Shown: piece after piece, positions 47,934-57,155 of the stretch | Layout of the letters: every line of letters begins with the position of its first letter | How positions within the stretch are numbered: the first letter of the stretch is position 1 | Source: Pelomonas dachongensis | GTDB lineage: Bacteria > Pseudomonadota > Gammaproteobacteria > Burkholderiales > Burkholderiaceae_C | Assembly (NCBI RefSeq): GCF_043555865.1 | Contig: NZ_JBIGHY010000002.1 | Coordinates: forward strand, 186,001-250,000 | DNA length: 64,000 nt | Reading direction: 5' to 3' | The notes under the pieces: generated by a model | What the model was told of the DNA's origin: nothing | The model's database searches: none | Seen by the model: the letters and a program-made list of their open reading frames with translations, nothing else | Position numbers and translations under genes: made by a program

Positions 47934-48040
47934 GGCGGTCTCCTCATGTTGCGCGGGCGCCGGTCGGGCGCGTATGGCGCGCAGTATTCCCCTGCTAGCC
48001 GATTCGTGTCCAATTCAAGAAACGACTCCGACCATTCGCC

Positions 48041-48949
48041 GTGCCTATCGACTCATCGGACATTACGACCCGCTCGCTGGAATTCCGCCACCTGCGCTAC
48101 TTCCTCGCGCTGGCCGGCGAGCTGCACTACGGCCGGGCCGCCGCGCGGCTCGCCATCTCCCAGCCGCCGCTGTCGGTGGCCATCCAGCAGCTGGAGGCCA
48201 CCGTCGGCGCCCGGCTGTTCGACCGCGACAGCAAGGGCGTGCGCCTGACGCCCGCGGGCGCCGTCTTTCGCGACAGCGCCCAGGGCCTGCTGGACCGCGC
48301 CGAAGAAGCCTGCTCGCTGGCCCGTGAAGTGCAGGCCGGCGAGGTCGGGCGTCTCAGGCTGGGCTTTGTCGGCTCCACACTGTTCAACGGTTTGTCGACG
48401 TGGCTGCAGGGCTTCCAGGCCAGCCACCCCAAGGTCGAAGTCATCGTCGTCGAGCTGAACTCGCAAGACCAGATCGACGCGCTGTTGGGGGAGGAACTGG
48501 ACCTCGGTCTGGTCCACACCGACCGCCTGCCGCCAACCCTGGCCTCACAACCGCTGTACAGCGAGCCCTTCGTCGCCTGCCTGCCGGCCGGCCACCCCCT
48601 CGCGGCGCCGGATGAAGTTTTTCTGGCAGCCTTGAGCGACCAGCCCTTCATCCTGTTCTCCCGCAAGGGCTCGCCGGACTACCACGCGCGCATCGTCGAA
48701 ATCTGCCGACAGCACGGTTTCTACCCGCGGCTGCAGCACGAGGGGCGGCACTGGCTGTCGGTCGTTTCGATGGTGGCGCAGGGATTGGGCGTCAGCATCG
48801 TGCCGGCCGCTTTTCAGCGCGCGGGCATCCAGGGCGCGGTGTTCCGGCCGCTGGCCGAAGCCATCGACGCGTCGGCGGTCTTCGCAGCGTGGCGGCGCGA
48901 CGCGCCCACCGTGCTGCGCGAGCAGTTCCTGGCCGCGCGCTCCGGCTGA
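48041..48949 (+). CDS. LysR family regulator, divergent from gcdH
   Basis: 302 aa with GTG start. The DNA-binding domain is LEFRHLRYFLALAGELHYGRAAARL..ISQPPLSVAIQQLEATVGARLF, and the effector domain begins LRLGFVGSTLF. The sequence resembles CatM/BenM-type LysR proteins. Divergent from gcdH over a 107-bp gap, so it likely responds to glutarate or a related acyl-CoA intermediate (inferred). Confidence 0.9.
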   Translation: MPIDSSDITTRSLEFRHLRYFLALAGELHYGRAAARLAISQPPLSVAIQQLEATVGARLFDRDSKGVRLTPAGAVFRDSAQGLLDRAEEACSLAREVQAGEVGRLRLGFVGSTLFNGLSTWLQGFQASHPKVEVIVVELNSQDQIDALLGEELDLGLVHTDRLPPTLASQPLYSEPFVACLPAGHPLAAPDEVFLAALSDQPFILFSRKGSPDYHARIVEICRQHGFYPRLQHEGRHWLSVVSMVAQGLGVSIVPAAFQRAGIQGAVFRPLAEAIDASAVFAAWRRDAPTVLREQFLAARSG

Positions 48950-48955
48950 GACGCT

Positions 48956-51049
48956 TTAACCGCTGCGGCCGCTGCGCCCGGCCAGCAGCGCGTCCACGGC
49001 GTCGTAGTCCAGCGGCTTGACGAGGTGATGGTCGAAGCCCGCCTCGGCTGAATGGCGGCGCACTTCGGGCTGGCCCCAGCCGCTGCTGGCCAGCAGCAAC
49101 GCGTCGCGCCCCCAGCTGGTGGCACGCACGCGGCGGCAGACCTCGTGGCCGTCCATGCCCGGCATCGCGATGTCCAGCAGCATCACCTGCGGCTGGAACT
49201 CCTGCGCAATGGCCCAGGCCTGCAGGCCGTCCGAAGCGGTGCGCACCTCGTTGCCCGCCAGCCCGAGCAGCAGCGCCAGGCTATCCGTCGCGTCCGCGTT
49301 GTCGTCGGCCACCAGCACGCGCAGGCCCGAACCGGCCAGCGCCGGTGGCCCCGCATCCGCGCAGGTGAGCGCGTGCAACGCCTGGCTGGCCAGGGGCAGC
49401 CGAACGACGAACTCGCTGCCGGTCCCCGGCCCGTCGCTGTGCGCCACGACGCTGCCGCCGTGGCGCTCCACCAGCTGCTTCACAAGCGTGAGGCCGATGC
49501 CCAGCCCGTCGCCCACGCGGGCATGCGTGCGGTGCACCTGCGTGAACATGTCAAAGACGGCATCCAGCAGGTCGGGCGGGATACCGATGCCGTCGTCGCG
49601 CACCGACAGCAGCGCCGTCGCGGCCTCGCAGCGCAGGCTCACCTCGATGCGCCCGCCCTGCGGCGTGAACTTGGCGGCGTTGCTGATGAGGTTGGACAGC
49701 ACCTGCAGCAGCCGCGTCTCGTCGGCGTCCACCACGCACTCGTGCGCCGGCAGGCTGGCCACCAGGCGGTGCCCGGCCTGCTCGACAGCCGGACGGCAGC
49801 TCTCGACCGCCTGTCGCACCACCTCCACCAGGGACAGCGGCGCGCGGCGCAGGTCCACCAGCCCGCGGGTCAGGCGCGACAGGTCCAGCAGATCGTCGAT
49901 CAGCCGCACCATCTGAACCAGCTGGCGCTCGATGATGCTCCGGCTGGACTGCAGCAGGTGCGCGTCATGCTGCGCATGGCGCTGCAGCGCGAGCGCGTTG
50001 CCGATGGCCGCCAGCGGGTTGCGCAGCTCGTGCGCCAGCGTCGCCAGGAACTCATCCTTGGCCTGGTTGGACTCGGCGAGCACCCGCGCCAGCTCGCGGT
50101 ACTTGGCCTCGCTGGCGCGCAGCGCGGCATCGGCCAACTCGCGGTCCGTCACGTCCGCGCCCTCAACGAAGATGCCGGTCACGCGGCCGTCCCGCCCCTT
50201 GATCGGCTGATAAACGAAGTCCACGAAGCGTTCGGCCAGCGCACCACCGGGGCCGCTCTGGTAAGTGAACCTGGCGCCCTTGGCGATGTAGGCCTCGCCG
50301 CTCGCGTACACCTGATCCAGCAGCTCCTGGTAGCCCTGCGCCACCGCCTCGGGCAGCGCCTGCGCCAGCGTCTTGCCTACCACGTCGCGCCCGCCCACCA
50401 GCGTGCGGTAGCTCGGGTTGGCGATCTCGAAGCGGTGCTGCGGGCCGCTCAGCAGCGTCATGAAGGTCGGCGCCTGCTCGAACAGCTGTCCGAGCTGGTC
50501 GCGCTCGGCCGCCATGCGCTGGTTGGCCAGCACCTGCGCCGTCGTCTCTGTGCACACCACCAACACGCCCCCGATGCCGTGCGGGCTCTGCTCGTCGTCG
50601 ATGGGGCTGTAGCTGTAGGTCCAGTAGACATCCTCGCGGTGGCCGTTACGCGTGATGGGCACCAGGTGGTTGACGTGCCAGGTCGCGCCGCGGCCCTCGC
50701 GCACCTGCTGGATCTGCGGGCCGATGATGGGCCAGATCTCCTCCCAGACCTCCAGCGCCGGCCGGCCCAGCGAGCTGGGGTGGCGCTCGTCGCCGATGCA
50801 CTCGCGGTAGGCGTCGTTGTAGAGGCAGGCGCCCTCGAGGCCCCACCAGATGTACATCGGATGCCCGGTGTTCAGGATAAGCCGCACCATCGCGCGCAGC
50901 GGCTGCGGCCAGGTGCCCGGTGCGCCGATGGGAGACGTCGACCAGTCGTGCGTACGCATCAACGCGCCCATCTCGCCGCCTCCGCTCAGGAAAGCAAGGG
51001 AAGGCACAGCGGCGGCGGGGGGCGAGGAACAAACGGTCGCGTGGGGCAT
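48956..51049 (-). CDS. Hybrid PAS sensor histidine kinase with receiver domain
   Basis: Protein of 697 aa without membrane helices, so a cytosolic sensor. Order: an N-terminal PAS-like domain (HDWSTSPIGAPGTWPQPLRA, about 30-175), a second PAS domain (about 185-310), HisKA with the phospho-His in LAHELRNPLAAIGNAL, HATPase (NLISNAAKFTP, DDGIGIPPDLL, GLGIGLTLVKQLVE) and a receiver domain with the phospho-Asp in MLLDIAMPGMDG. The signal is unknown. Start MPHATVCSS; a 39-residue longer frame is unlikely. Convergent with the LysR gene, six bases apart. Confidence 0.9.
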   Translation of the reverse strand: MPHATVCSSPPAAAVPSLAFLSGGGEMGALMRTHDWSTSPIGAPGTWPQPLRAMVRLILNTGHPMYIWWGLEGACLYNDAYRECIGDERHPSSLGRPALEVWEEIWPIIGPQIQQVREGRGATWHVNHLVPITRNGHREDVYWTYSYSPIDDEQSPHGIGGVLVVCTETTAQVLANQRMAAERDQLGQLFEQAPTFMTLLSGPQHRFEIANPSYRTLVGGRDVVGKTLAQALPEAVAQGYQELLDQVYASGEAYIAKGARFTYQSGPGGALAERFVDFVYQPIKGRDGRVTGIFVEGADVTDRELADAALRASEAKYRELARVLAESNQAKDEFLATLAHELRNPLAAIGNALALQRHAQHDAHLLQSSRSIIERQLVQMVRLIDDLLDLSRLTRGLVDLRRAPLSLVEVVRQAVESCRPAVEQAGHRLVASLPAHECVVDADETRLLQVLSNLISNAAKFTPQGGRIEVSLRCEAATALLSVRDDGIGIPPDLLDAVFDMFTQVHRTHARVGDGLGIGLTLVKQLVERHGGSVVAHSDGPGTGSEFVVRLPLASQALHALTCADAGPPALAGSGLRVLVADDNADATDSLALLLGLAGNEVRTASDGLQAWAIAQEFQPQVMLLDIAMPGMDGHEVCRRVRATSWGRDALLLASSGWGQPEVRRHSAEAGFDHHLVKPLDYDAVDALLAGRSGRSG

Positions 51050-51349
51050 CGGCAGGGAAGGAGCGCGGGTGTGATTCTCAGGGCAGCCGCGCCAGGATGC
51101 TGCCCCACATTGCAAGCGGCACAGCCGCGCCGAATGCCAGAAGGTCGGCTGCCCCACAGCCAACACAGGAAAACCGCCTGACGCGTGCAGTTTGTGTTGC
51201 GATGCGCGCGGTACATGTCCCGTGAAAGGCGTTCAAGCGCCGCTGAAATGCCGGGTCGCGCGTGATCGAATGACGCGCCCGCACGATCAGACCCGTGGCT
51301 TTGCAGCGCCGCTGCCCGGCTGCAGGCCCGGGCGATAAGAAAGACCCCC
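51050..51349. other. Divergent gap without genes
   Basis: The 300 bp between the histidine kinase and the first binding protein hold no credible gene. GGCTGCCCCACA near 51150 partly repeats a CTGCCCCACA near 51104. Promoters for both genes must lie here, but none is clear. Confidence 0.4.
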
Positions 51350-52471
51350 ATGCACGCACTTCGACAGGCCGCCGGCCGCCTTCTGTCCGCCACCCTCCTC
51401 GCCGCTGGACTGGCTGCCACGGCGCAGGCGCAGATCAACGTCGGCCAGACCGCCGGCCACAGCGGCACCGTCGCCGCCAGCGTGAAAGAGCTGACGCAAG
51501 GCGCGAGGCTTTACTTCGACATCGTCAACGCCAGCGGTGGCATCAACGGCCAGAAAGTCAATCTGGTGTCGCTGGACGACAAGTTCGACCCCGCCATCGC
51601 CGCCACCAATGCCAGGGCGCTGATCGACCAGGGCGTGATCGCCCTCTTCCTGAACCGCGGCACGCCGCACACGCAGGCGCTCATGCCGCTGCTGACGGAG
51701 CACAAGATTCCGCTGGTGGCGCCGTCAACCGGCGCGGTGGCGCTGCACAAGCCCGTGCATCCGTGGCTGTTCAACGTGCGCGCCACCTACCAGCGCGAAG
51801 CCGAGCGGGCCATCGAGCATCTGAGCCTCATCGGCATGGACCGCATCGCCATCGTGCAGGTGTCCGACAGCTTCGGCGAGGACGCCGTCCAGGGCGCCAT
51901 TGCAGGCCTCGCGAAGACGAACAAGCAGGCCGTGGCCCACGAGAAGTACGACCGCACCAAGCCCGATTTCGCCCCGATGGTCCCGCGCCTGTTGGCCAAG
52001 CAGCCGCAGGCCGTGCTGTTCATCGGGTCCGGCACGGCGGTCGTCCAGGGCATGCAGGCGGTGCGCGCGGCGGGCTCGACGGCCCAGCTGGTGACGCTGT
52101 CCAACAATGCGTCGGCCGGCTTCATCAAGGACCTGGGGCCGCTGGCGTACGGCGTCATCGTCAGCCAGGTGTTCCCCTATGAGCGCTCCATCGCCAAGCC
52201 CATCATCAAGGAGGCGCTGGAAGCGGCGAAGAAGGGCGGCGTGGAGCTGACGCCCATCGTCGTGGAGGGCTATGTGTCGGCCAAGGTGCTGGTCGAAGGC
52301 CTCAAGCGCGCCGGCAAGCAGCCCACGCGGCAGAGCCTGCGCGATGCGCTGGAAGGCATGGGCCGCTTCGACCTCGGCGGCATCGAGGTCGGCTACGGGC
52401 CCAAGGAGCACAGCGGGCTGGACTACGTGGACTTGGCCATCGTCGACCAGTCCGGCAAGTTCCGCCGCTGA
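51350..52471 (+). CDS. ABC-type periplasmic substrate-binding protein (LivJ/LivK-like), copy 1
   Basis: Exported binding protein of 373 aa with signal peptide (about 1-26, ending AQAQ). The mature part begins INVGQTAGHSGTVAASVKEL and has the Peripla_BP_6 fold (FDIVNASGGINGQKVNLVSLDD, PLLTEHKIPLVAPSTGAVAL). Ligands of the family are branched-chain amino acids, amides or aromatic acids. No permease or ATPase genes are adjacent. A second copy of equal length follows 157 bp downstream. Confidence 0.9.
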   Translation: MHALRQAAGRLLSATLLAAGLAATAQAQINVGQTAGHSGTVAASVKELTQGARLYFDIVNASGGINGQKVNLVSLDDKFDPAIAATNARALIDQGVIALFLNRGTPHTQALMPLLTEHKIPLVAPSTGAVALHKPVHPWLFNVRATYQREAERAIEHLSLIGMDRIAIVQVSDSFGEDAVQGAIAGLAKTNKQAVAHEKYDRTKPDFAPMVPRLLAKQPQAVLFIGSGTAVVQGMQAVRAAGSTAQLVTLSNNASAGFIKDLGPLAYGVIVSQVFPYERSIAKPIIKEALEAAKKGGVELTPIVVEGYVSAKVLVEGLKRAGKQPTRQSLRDALEGMGRFDLGGIEVGYGPKEHSGLDYVDLAIVDQSGKFRR

Positions 52472-52628
52472 AGCGCGGCCCGCGGCCCGATACCAGTCGC
52501 CCATCGCGTTGATTTGTTGGCGCGCGCGTGTCGTGCGCGTACTCGCTCGGCGTCGATTGACGGCAGACTTCCGCTTTCGACGCCCGTCACAACGACAGCC
52601 CCTCACCGGCACCGCCTGGAGACCCGCC

Positions 52629-53750
52629 ATGACTTCATTTGGGCAGTTCGCTCGCCACATCCTCGCCACCGCGCTGGCCACCGCCGGCCTGCTGGGCACA
52701 GCCTGGGCCGACATCACCGTCGGCCAGACGGCGGGGATCACGGGCCCCGTGGCCGGCAGCGTCAAGGAAGTGACGCAGGGCGCCAAGATCTACTTCGACA
52801 GCGTCAATGCCAGCGGCGGGATCGGCGGGCAGAAAATCCTGCTGCTGTCGATGGACGACCAGTTTGACCCCAAGGTGTCCGCTGCCAACGCGAAGGCGCT
52901 CATCGACAAGGGCGTCATCGCACTGTTCCTGACCCGTGGCACCCCGCACACGCAGGCCATCATGCCGTTGCTGACCGAGCACAAGATCCCACTGGTGGCG
53001 CCGTCCACCGGTGCGATGGTGCTGCACAAGCCGGTGCACCCGTGGGTGTTCAACGTGCGCGCCTCCTACCAGCGCGAGGCGGAGCGCGCCATCGAGCACC
53101 TGAGCCTGATCGGCGTCACCAGTATCGCCCTTGTGCAGGTGAACGACTCCTTCGGTGACGACGCAGCGGCCGGCGCGATGGCCGGGCTGGCCAAGACCAA
53201 TAAGAAGCCCGTGGCGCACGAGAAGTACAGCCGCGACCAGCCCGACATGAAGCAGCTCGTGGCTCGCGTGCTGACCAAGTCGCCGCAGGCGGTGATGTTC
53301 ATCGGCGCCGGTGCGGCCGTCGTGGAAGGCATGAAGGCCGTGCGCGCCGGCGGCTCGACCGCCCAGTTGGTGACGTTGTCGAACAACGCGTCGGCGGCCT
53401 TCGTGCGCGACCTGGGCGACACCGGCCGCGGCGTCATCGTCAGCCAGGTGTTCCCGTACGAGCGCTCCATCGCCAAGTCCGTCATCAAGGAGGCGCTGGA
53501 CGTCGCCAGCAAGGCCTCGCTGGAACTGACGCCGAGCATGGTGGAAGGCTATGTATCGGCCAAGGTGCTGGTGGAGGGTCTGAAGCGCGCCGGCAAGCAG
53601 CCGACGCGGCAGTCACTGCGCACCGCGCTGGACGGCATGAGCAACGTCGACCTCGGGGGCATCGAGCTTGGCTATGCCCCGGGCGATCACACCGGCTTGG
53701 ACTACGTGGACCTGTCCATCGTCGACCAGGGCGGCAAGTTCCGGCGCTGA
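52629..53750 (+). CDS. ABC-type periplasmic substrate-binding protein (LivJ/LivK-like), copy 2
   Basis: Tandem paralogue of 373 aa, clearly from a duplication: most blocks are shared (RGTPHTQA, EHKIPLVAPSTGA, YQREAERAIEHLSLIG, LKRAGKQPTRQSLR). Signal peptide about 1-28 (ending GTAWA). The differences are spread over the protein, so the copies have diverged and may bind different ligands. The second copy lies 99 bp before kynB; a perfect GC hairpin follows it. No transporter core genes are near. Confidence 0.9.
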   Translation: MTSFGQFARHILATALATAGLLGTAWADITVGQTAGITGPVAGSVKEVTQGAKIYFDSVNASGGIGGQKILLLSMDDQFDPKVSAANAKALIDKGVIALFLTRGTPHTQAIMPLLTEHKIPLVAPSTGAMVLHKPVHPWVFNVRASYQREAERAIEHLSLIGVTSIALVQVNDSFGDDAAAGAMAGLAKTNKKPVAHEKYSRDQPDMKQLVARVLTKSPQAVMFIGAGAAVVEGMKAVRAGGSTAQLVTLSNNASAAFVRDLGDTGRGVIVSQVFPYERSIAKSVIKEALDVASKASLELTPSMVEGYVSAKVLVEGLKRAGKQPTRQSLRTALDGMSNVDLGGIELGYAPGDHTGLDYVDLSIVDQGGKFRR

Positions 53751-53756
53751 ACTACA

Positions 53757-53778
53757 GGCGCCGCCGGGCGGCGGCGCC
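53757..53778 (+). terminator. Hairpin after the second binding protein gene
   Basis: GGCGCCGCC and GGCGGCGCC form a perfect nine-base stem with a GGGC loop, starting six bases after the stop codon. There is no T run after it, so termination is likely but not certain. Confidence 0.5.
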
Positions 53779-53849
53779 GCGACGTGTTGACACGGAGTTG
53801 GAATTAACCGACACCACGACCCTCCAGGCAACGCTATGGTGCCGCCGCC

Positions 53850-54491
53850 ATGAGCAGTTCCACCCCATCCCGCCTTTGGGACATCTCCCCCACGGTCTCG
53901 CCAGACGCGCCCATCTTCCCGGGTGACGAACCCTATCACCTGCGCTGGACGGCGCAGCTGGCGCCGGGCTGCCCGGTCAACCTCAGTGCGCTGACGATGA
54001 GCCCGCACGTGGGCGCGCATGCGGATGCGCCGCTGCACTACGCCCACGACGCGCCAGCCATTGACGCGGTGCCGCTGGACACCTACCTCGGCCGCTGCCG
54101 CGTCATCCACGCCATCGGCGCCGCACCGCTGATCACCGTCAAGCACCTGCAGCACGCTGAAAGCCAGCTGCCGCCGCGCGTGCTGGTGCGCGTCTGCCAG
54201 CGCGCCGACACGGTGTGGAACCCCGCCTTCACCGCCTACGCGCCCGAGGCCATCGCCTGGCTCGCCGAACGCGGCGTGAAGCTCATCGGCATCGACACGC
54301 CCAGCGTGGACCCGGCGGACTCCAAGGTGCTGGACAGCCACCAGCAACTGCGGCGGCTGGACCTGCGCGTGCTGGAGAACCTGGTGCTGGACGACGTGCC
54401 CGAGGGCGACTACGAACTGATCGCCCTGCCACTCAAACTCCAAGGCGCCTGCGCAAGTCCCGTGCGCGCCATCCTGAGGGAACTGCCATGA
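53850..54491 (+). CDS. kynB: Kynurenine formamidase KynB
   Basis: Cyclase-fold metal-dependent arylformamidase of 213 aa that hydrolyses N-formylkynurenine. The metal-binding motif MSPHVGAHADAPLHY (HxGxHxDxPxH) and KLIGIDTPSVDPADS are as in the family. First gene of kynBUA. A -10-like TATGGT lies nine bases before the ATG; TTGACA at 53787-53792 is too far from it to pair well. Confidence 0.95.
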   Translation: MSSSTPSRLWDISPTVSPDAPIFPGDEPYHLRWTAQLAPGCPVNLSALTMSPHVGAHADAPLHYAHDAPAIDAVPLDTYLGRCRVIHAIGAAPLITVKHLQHAESQLPPRVLVRVCQRADTVWNPAFTAYAPEAIAWLAERGVKLIGIDTPSVDPADSKVLDSHQQLRRLDLRVLENLVLDDVPEGDYELIALPLKLQGACASPVRAILRELP

Positions 54492-55741
54492 ATCTCGAAG
54501 ACGCCAAGCGGCTCGACGCCGCCGATCCGCTGCGCTCGCTGCGCGACCTGTTCACGCTGCCCGAGGGCATCACCTACCTCGACGGCAACTCGCTGGGCGC
54601 GCTGCCCAGGGCGACGCCCGAGCGTATCCAGCGCGCAGTCGAGCAGGAATGGGGTCAGGGCCTCATCAAGAGCTGGAACAGTGCCGGCTGGATCGACCTG
54701 CCGCGCCGCCTCGGCGACCGTCTGGCGCCGTGGCTGGGCGCGCGGCCCGGCGAGGTGCTGGTGGCGGATTCCACCTCCATCAATCTCTACAAGGTGCTGC
54801 ACGCCGCGCTGCAGCTGCAGCAGGGCAAACGCCGCGTGGTGGTCAGCGAGCGCAGCAACTTCCCGACCGACAACTACATCGCGCAGAGCGTGGTGCGGGC
54901 GCACGGCGGCGAGCTGATCCTGGCCGAGTCGCCCGAAGACATTCCGCCGCTGCTGGACGAGCACTGCGCCGTGCTGATGCTGACGCACGTCAACTACCGC
55001 AGCGGCCGCATGCACGACATGGCGCTGCTGACGCGCTGGGCCCACCAGGCCGGCGCGCTGGCGGTGTGGGATCTGGCGCACAGCGCCGGGGCCGTGCCCA
55101 TCGACCTGTTGGGGGCCGCTGCGGACTTCGCCATCGGCTGCGGCTACAAGTACCTCAACGGCGGCCCTGGCGCGCCGGCGTTCGTGTGGATGCACCCCCG
55201 CCACGAGGGCCAGGTCTGGCAGCCGCTGACGGGTTGGCTGGGCCACGCGTCGCCGTTCAGCTTCGACAGCGACTACCAGCCCGCGCCGGGCATCCAGCAA
55301 TACCAGTGCGGCACTCCCGCGTTGCTGTCCATGACCGGGCTGGACACCGCGCTGGACGTGTTCGACGCCGCGAGCAAGCTGGGCGGCATCAAGGCGCTGC
55401 GCAACAAGTCGCTGGCGCTGACGGAGGCCTTCATCGGCGGCGTGGAGGAGCGCGTGCCGGGTGCGGCCATCGCCACGCCGCGCGATGCCGCGTTGCGTGG
55501 CTCGCAGGTGTCGTTCGCGCTGCCCAAGGGCACCGACGGCTACGCGGTGATGCAAGCGCTGATCGCGCGCGGCGTCATCGGCGACTACCGCGCCGGCAAC
55601 CCCGAGCTGCTGCGCTTTGGCTTCGCGCCGCTTTACAACGGCTTTGCCGACGTGGTGACCGCTGTCAACGCGATCGCCGACATCGTTGCCACCGGCTCCT
55701 GGAACACGCCCCAGTTCACCTCCCGCTCGAAAGTCACCTGA
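54488..55741 (+). CDS. kynU: Kynureninase KynU
   Basis: PLP enzyme of 417 aa that cleaves kynurenine to anthranilate and alanine. TYLDGNSLGALPR near the start, DLAHSAGAVPIDL and GCGYKYLNGGPGAPAFVW (PLP lysine) are clear. Its ATG overlaps the kynB stop (ATGA). Confidence 0.97.
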   Translation: MNLEDAKRLDAADPLRSLRDLFTLPEGITYLDGNSLGALPRATPERIQRAVEQEWGQGLIKSWNSAGWIDLPRRLGDRLAPWLGARPGEVLVADSTSINLYKVLHAALQLQQGKRRVVVSERSNFPTDNYIAQSVVRAHGGELILAESPEDIPPLLDEHCAVLMLTHVNYRSGRMHDMALLTRWAHQAGALAVWDLAHSAGAVPIDLLGAAADFAIGCGYKYLNGGPGAPAFVWMHPRHEGQVWQPLTGWLGHASPFSFDSDYQPAPGIQQYQCGTPALLSMTGLDTALDVFDAASKLGGIKALRNKSLALTEAFIGGVEERVPGAAIATPRDAALRGSQVSFALPKGTDGYAVMQALIARGVIGDYRAGNPELLRFGFAPLYNGFADVVTAVNAIADIVATGSWNTPQFTSRSKVT

Positions 55742-55742
55742 C

Positions 55743-56570
55743 GTGTCTTCTACCGACCATCACGGCGCCCAGCTCGACTTTTCCAAGGACATGAGCTATA
55801 GCGACTACCTTCAGCTCGACCAGATCCTGACCGCGCAGCAGCCGCTCTCGCCCGACCACAACGAGATGCTGTTCATCGTGCAGCACCAGACGTCCGAGTT
55901 GTGGATGAAGCTGATGCTTCACGAGCTGCACGGGGCGCAGGCCAACGTGGCGGCGGACCGGCTGCCCGAGGCTTTCAAGATGCTGGCGCGGGTGTCGCGC
56001 ATCATGGAGCAGCTCGTCCACGCCTGGGACGTGCTGGCGACGATGACGCCGCCCGAGTACTCGGCCGTGCGCCCTTACTTGGCCAAGAGCAGCGGCTTCC
56101 AGAGCGCGCAGTACCGACGCATCGAGTTCATGCTGGGCAACAAGAACGCCGCCATGCTGAAGCCGCACGAGCACCGGCCCGACCTGCTGGCTCAGGTGCA
56201 GGCGGCTTATCAAGCGCCGTCGCTGTACGACGAGGTGCTCAAGCTGATGGCTCGCCGCGGCATCAGCGTGCCGGCCGCCAGCCTGGAGCGCGACTGGACG
56301 CAGGCGCATGTGGCCAGCGACGGAGTGAAGGACGCCTGGTTGACGGTCTACCGCGCACCTCAACAGCACTGGGACCTGTACCAGATGGGCGAGGAGCTGG
56401 TGGACCTGGAGGACGCCTTCCGCCTCTGGCGCTTCCGCCACGTGACGACGGTCGAGCGCGTCATCGGCTTCAAGCGCGGTACCGGCGGCACGGGCGGCGT
56501 CAGCTACCTGCGCAAGATGCTGGACGTGGTGCTGTTCCCAGAGCTGTGGGCGCTGCGCACGGAGCTGTAG
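55743..56570 (+). CDS. kynA: Tryptophan 2,3-dioxygenase KynA
   Basis: Heme enzyme of 275 aa that opens tryptophan to N-formylkynurenine, the first step of the pathway. SYSDYLQLDQILTAQQPLS, the DEMLF-like block HNEMLFIVQHQTSELWMKL and KRGTGGTGGVSYLRKML at the C-terminus match the family. Read from a GTG one base after the kynU stop; an ATG at 55791 (MSYSDY) is the other option. Last gene of the operon. Confidence 0.96.
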   Translation: MSSTDHHGAQLDFSKDMSYSDYLQLDQILTAQQPLSPDHNEMLFIVQHQTSELWMKLMLHELHGAQANVAADRLPEAFKMLARVSRIMEQLVHAWDVLATMTPPEYSAVRPYLAKSSGFQSAQYRRIEFMLGNKNAAMLKPHEHRPDLLAQVQAAYQAPSLYDEVLKLMARRGISVPAASLERDWTQAHVASDGVKDAWLTVYRAPQQHWDLYQMGEELVDLEDAFRLWRFRHVTTVERVIGFKRGTGGTGGVSYLRKMLDVVLFPELWALRTEL

Positions 56571-56578
56571 TCCCGCTC

Positions 56579-56601
56579 GGCGCGCGGCATTGCCGCGTGC
56601 C
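56579..56601 (+). terminator. Hairpin after kynA
   Basis: GGCGCGCGG and CCGCGTGCC form a nine-base stem with one G-T pair around a CATTG loop, eight bases after the kynA stop. No T run follows. Confidence 0.4.
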
Positions 56602-56633
56602 GCGGCGGCAGGTGGCGCGCCCTATCATTTGCC

Positions 56634-57155
56634 ATGGCCCACAGCAAGAAGAACAAGGTCGTCTCACCGCCTCTCCCCGCCGCCGACACGACGGCCGTCG
56701 CCGACCCGGCAGTGCAGGTGCTGCGGCGCTTCCGACTGGTCTTCAACGCGGTCAAGACCCACTTCCAGAGCGTCGAGAAGAAGGCCGGCATCGGCGGTGC
56801 GCAGGTCTGGGCGCTTAGCATCATCTCCTCGTCGGCAGGCCTGGGCGTCAACGCGCTGGCCAAGGCCATGGACGTGCACCAGTCCACGGCCAGCAACCTG
56901 GTGAAGATCCTGATCGATCGCAAGTTGATCGTCGCCAGCAAGGATGGGCCGGACCGCCGCACCGTGCAGCTGCATGTCCTGCCGGCGGGCGAGCAGGTGC
57001 TCCGGCGCGTGCCCGGGCCGTTCACCGGCGTGCTGCCTCAAGCTCTCGCCGCGCTGGACCCCAAGACCCTCAAGCGTCTGGATGCGGACCTGGCCGAACT
57101 GATCGCCGCCCTCGGAGCCGACGAGCGGGCCGCGAATATCCCGCTAGGCGATTGA
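56634..57155 (+). CDS. MarR-type winged-helix regulator
   Basis: Protein of 173 aa. The winged helix covers about 55-130 (GVNALAKAMDVHQSTASNLVKILIDRKLI and the wing GPDRRTVQLHVLPAG). The first 25 residues are low in complexity. It may regulate the kyn genes just upstream or act elsewhere; the targets are unknown. A TATCAT box lies five bases before its start codon. Its 3' end overlaps the convergent MscS remnant by 12 bp. Confidence 0.82.
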   Translation: MAHSKKNKVVSPPLPAADTTAVADPAVQVLRRFRLVFNAVKTHFQSVEKKAGIGGAQVWALSIISSSAGLGVNALAKAMDVHQSTASNLVKILIDRKLIVASKDGPDRRTVQLHVLPAGEQVLRRVPGPFTGVLPQALAALDPKTLKRLDADLAELIAALGADERAANIPLGD

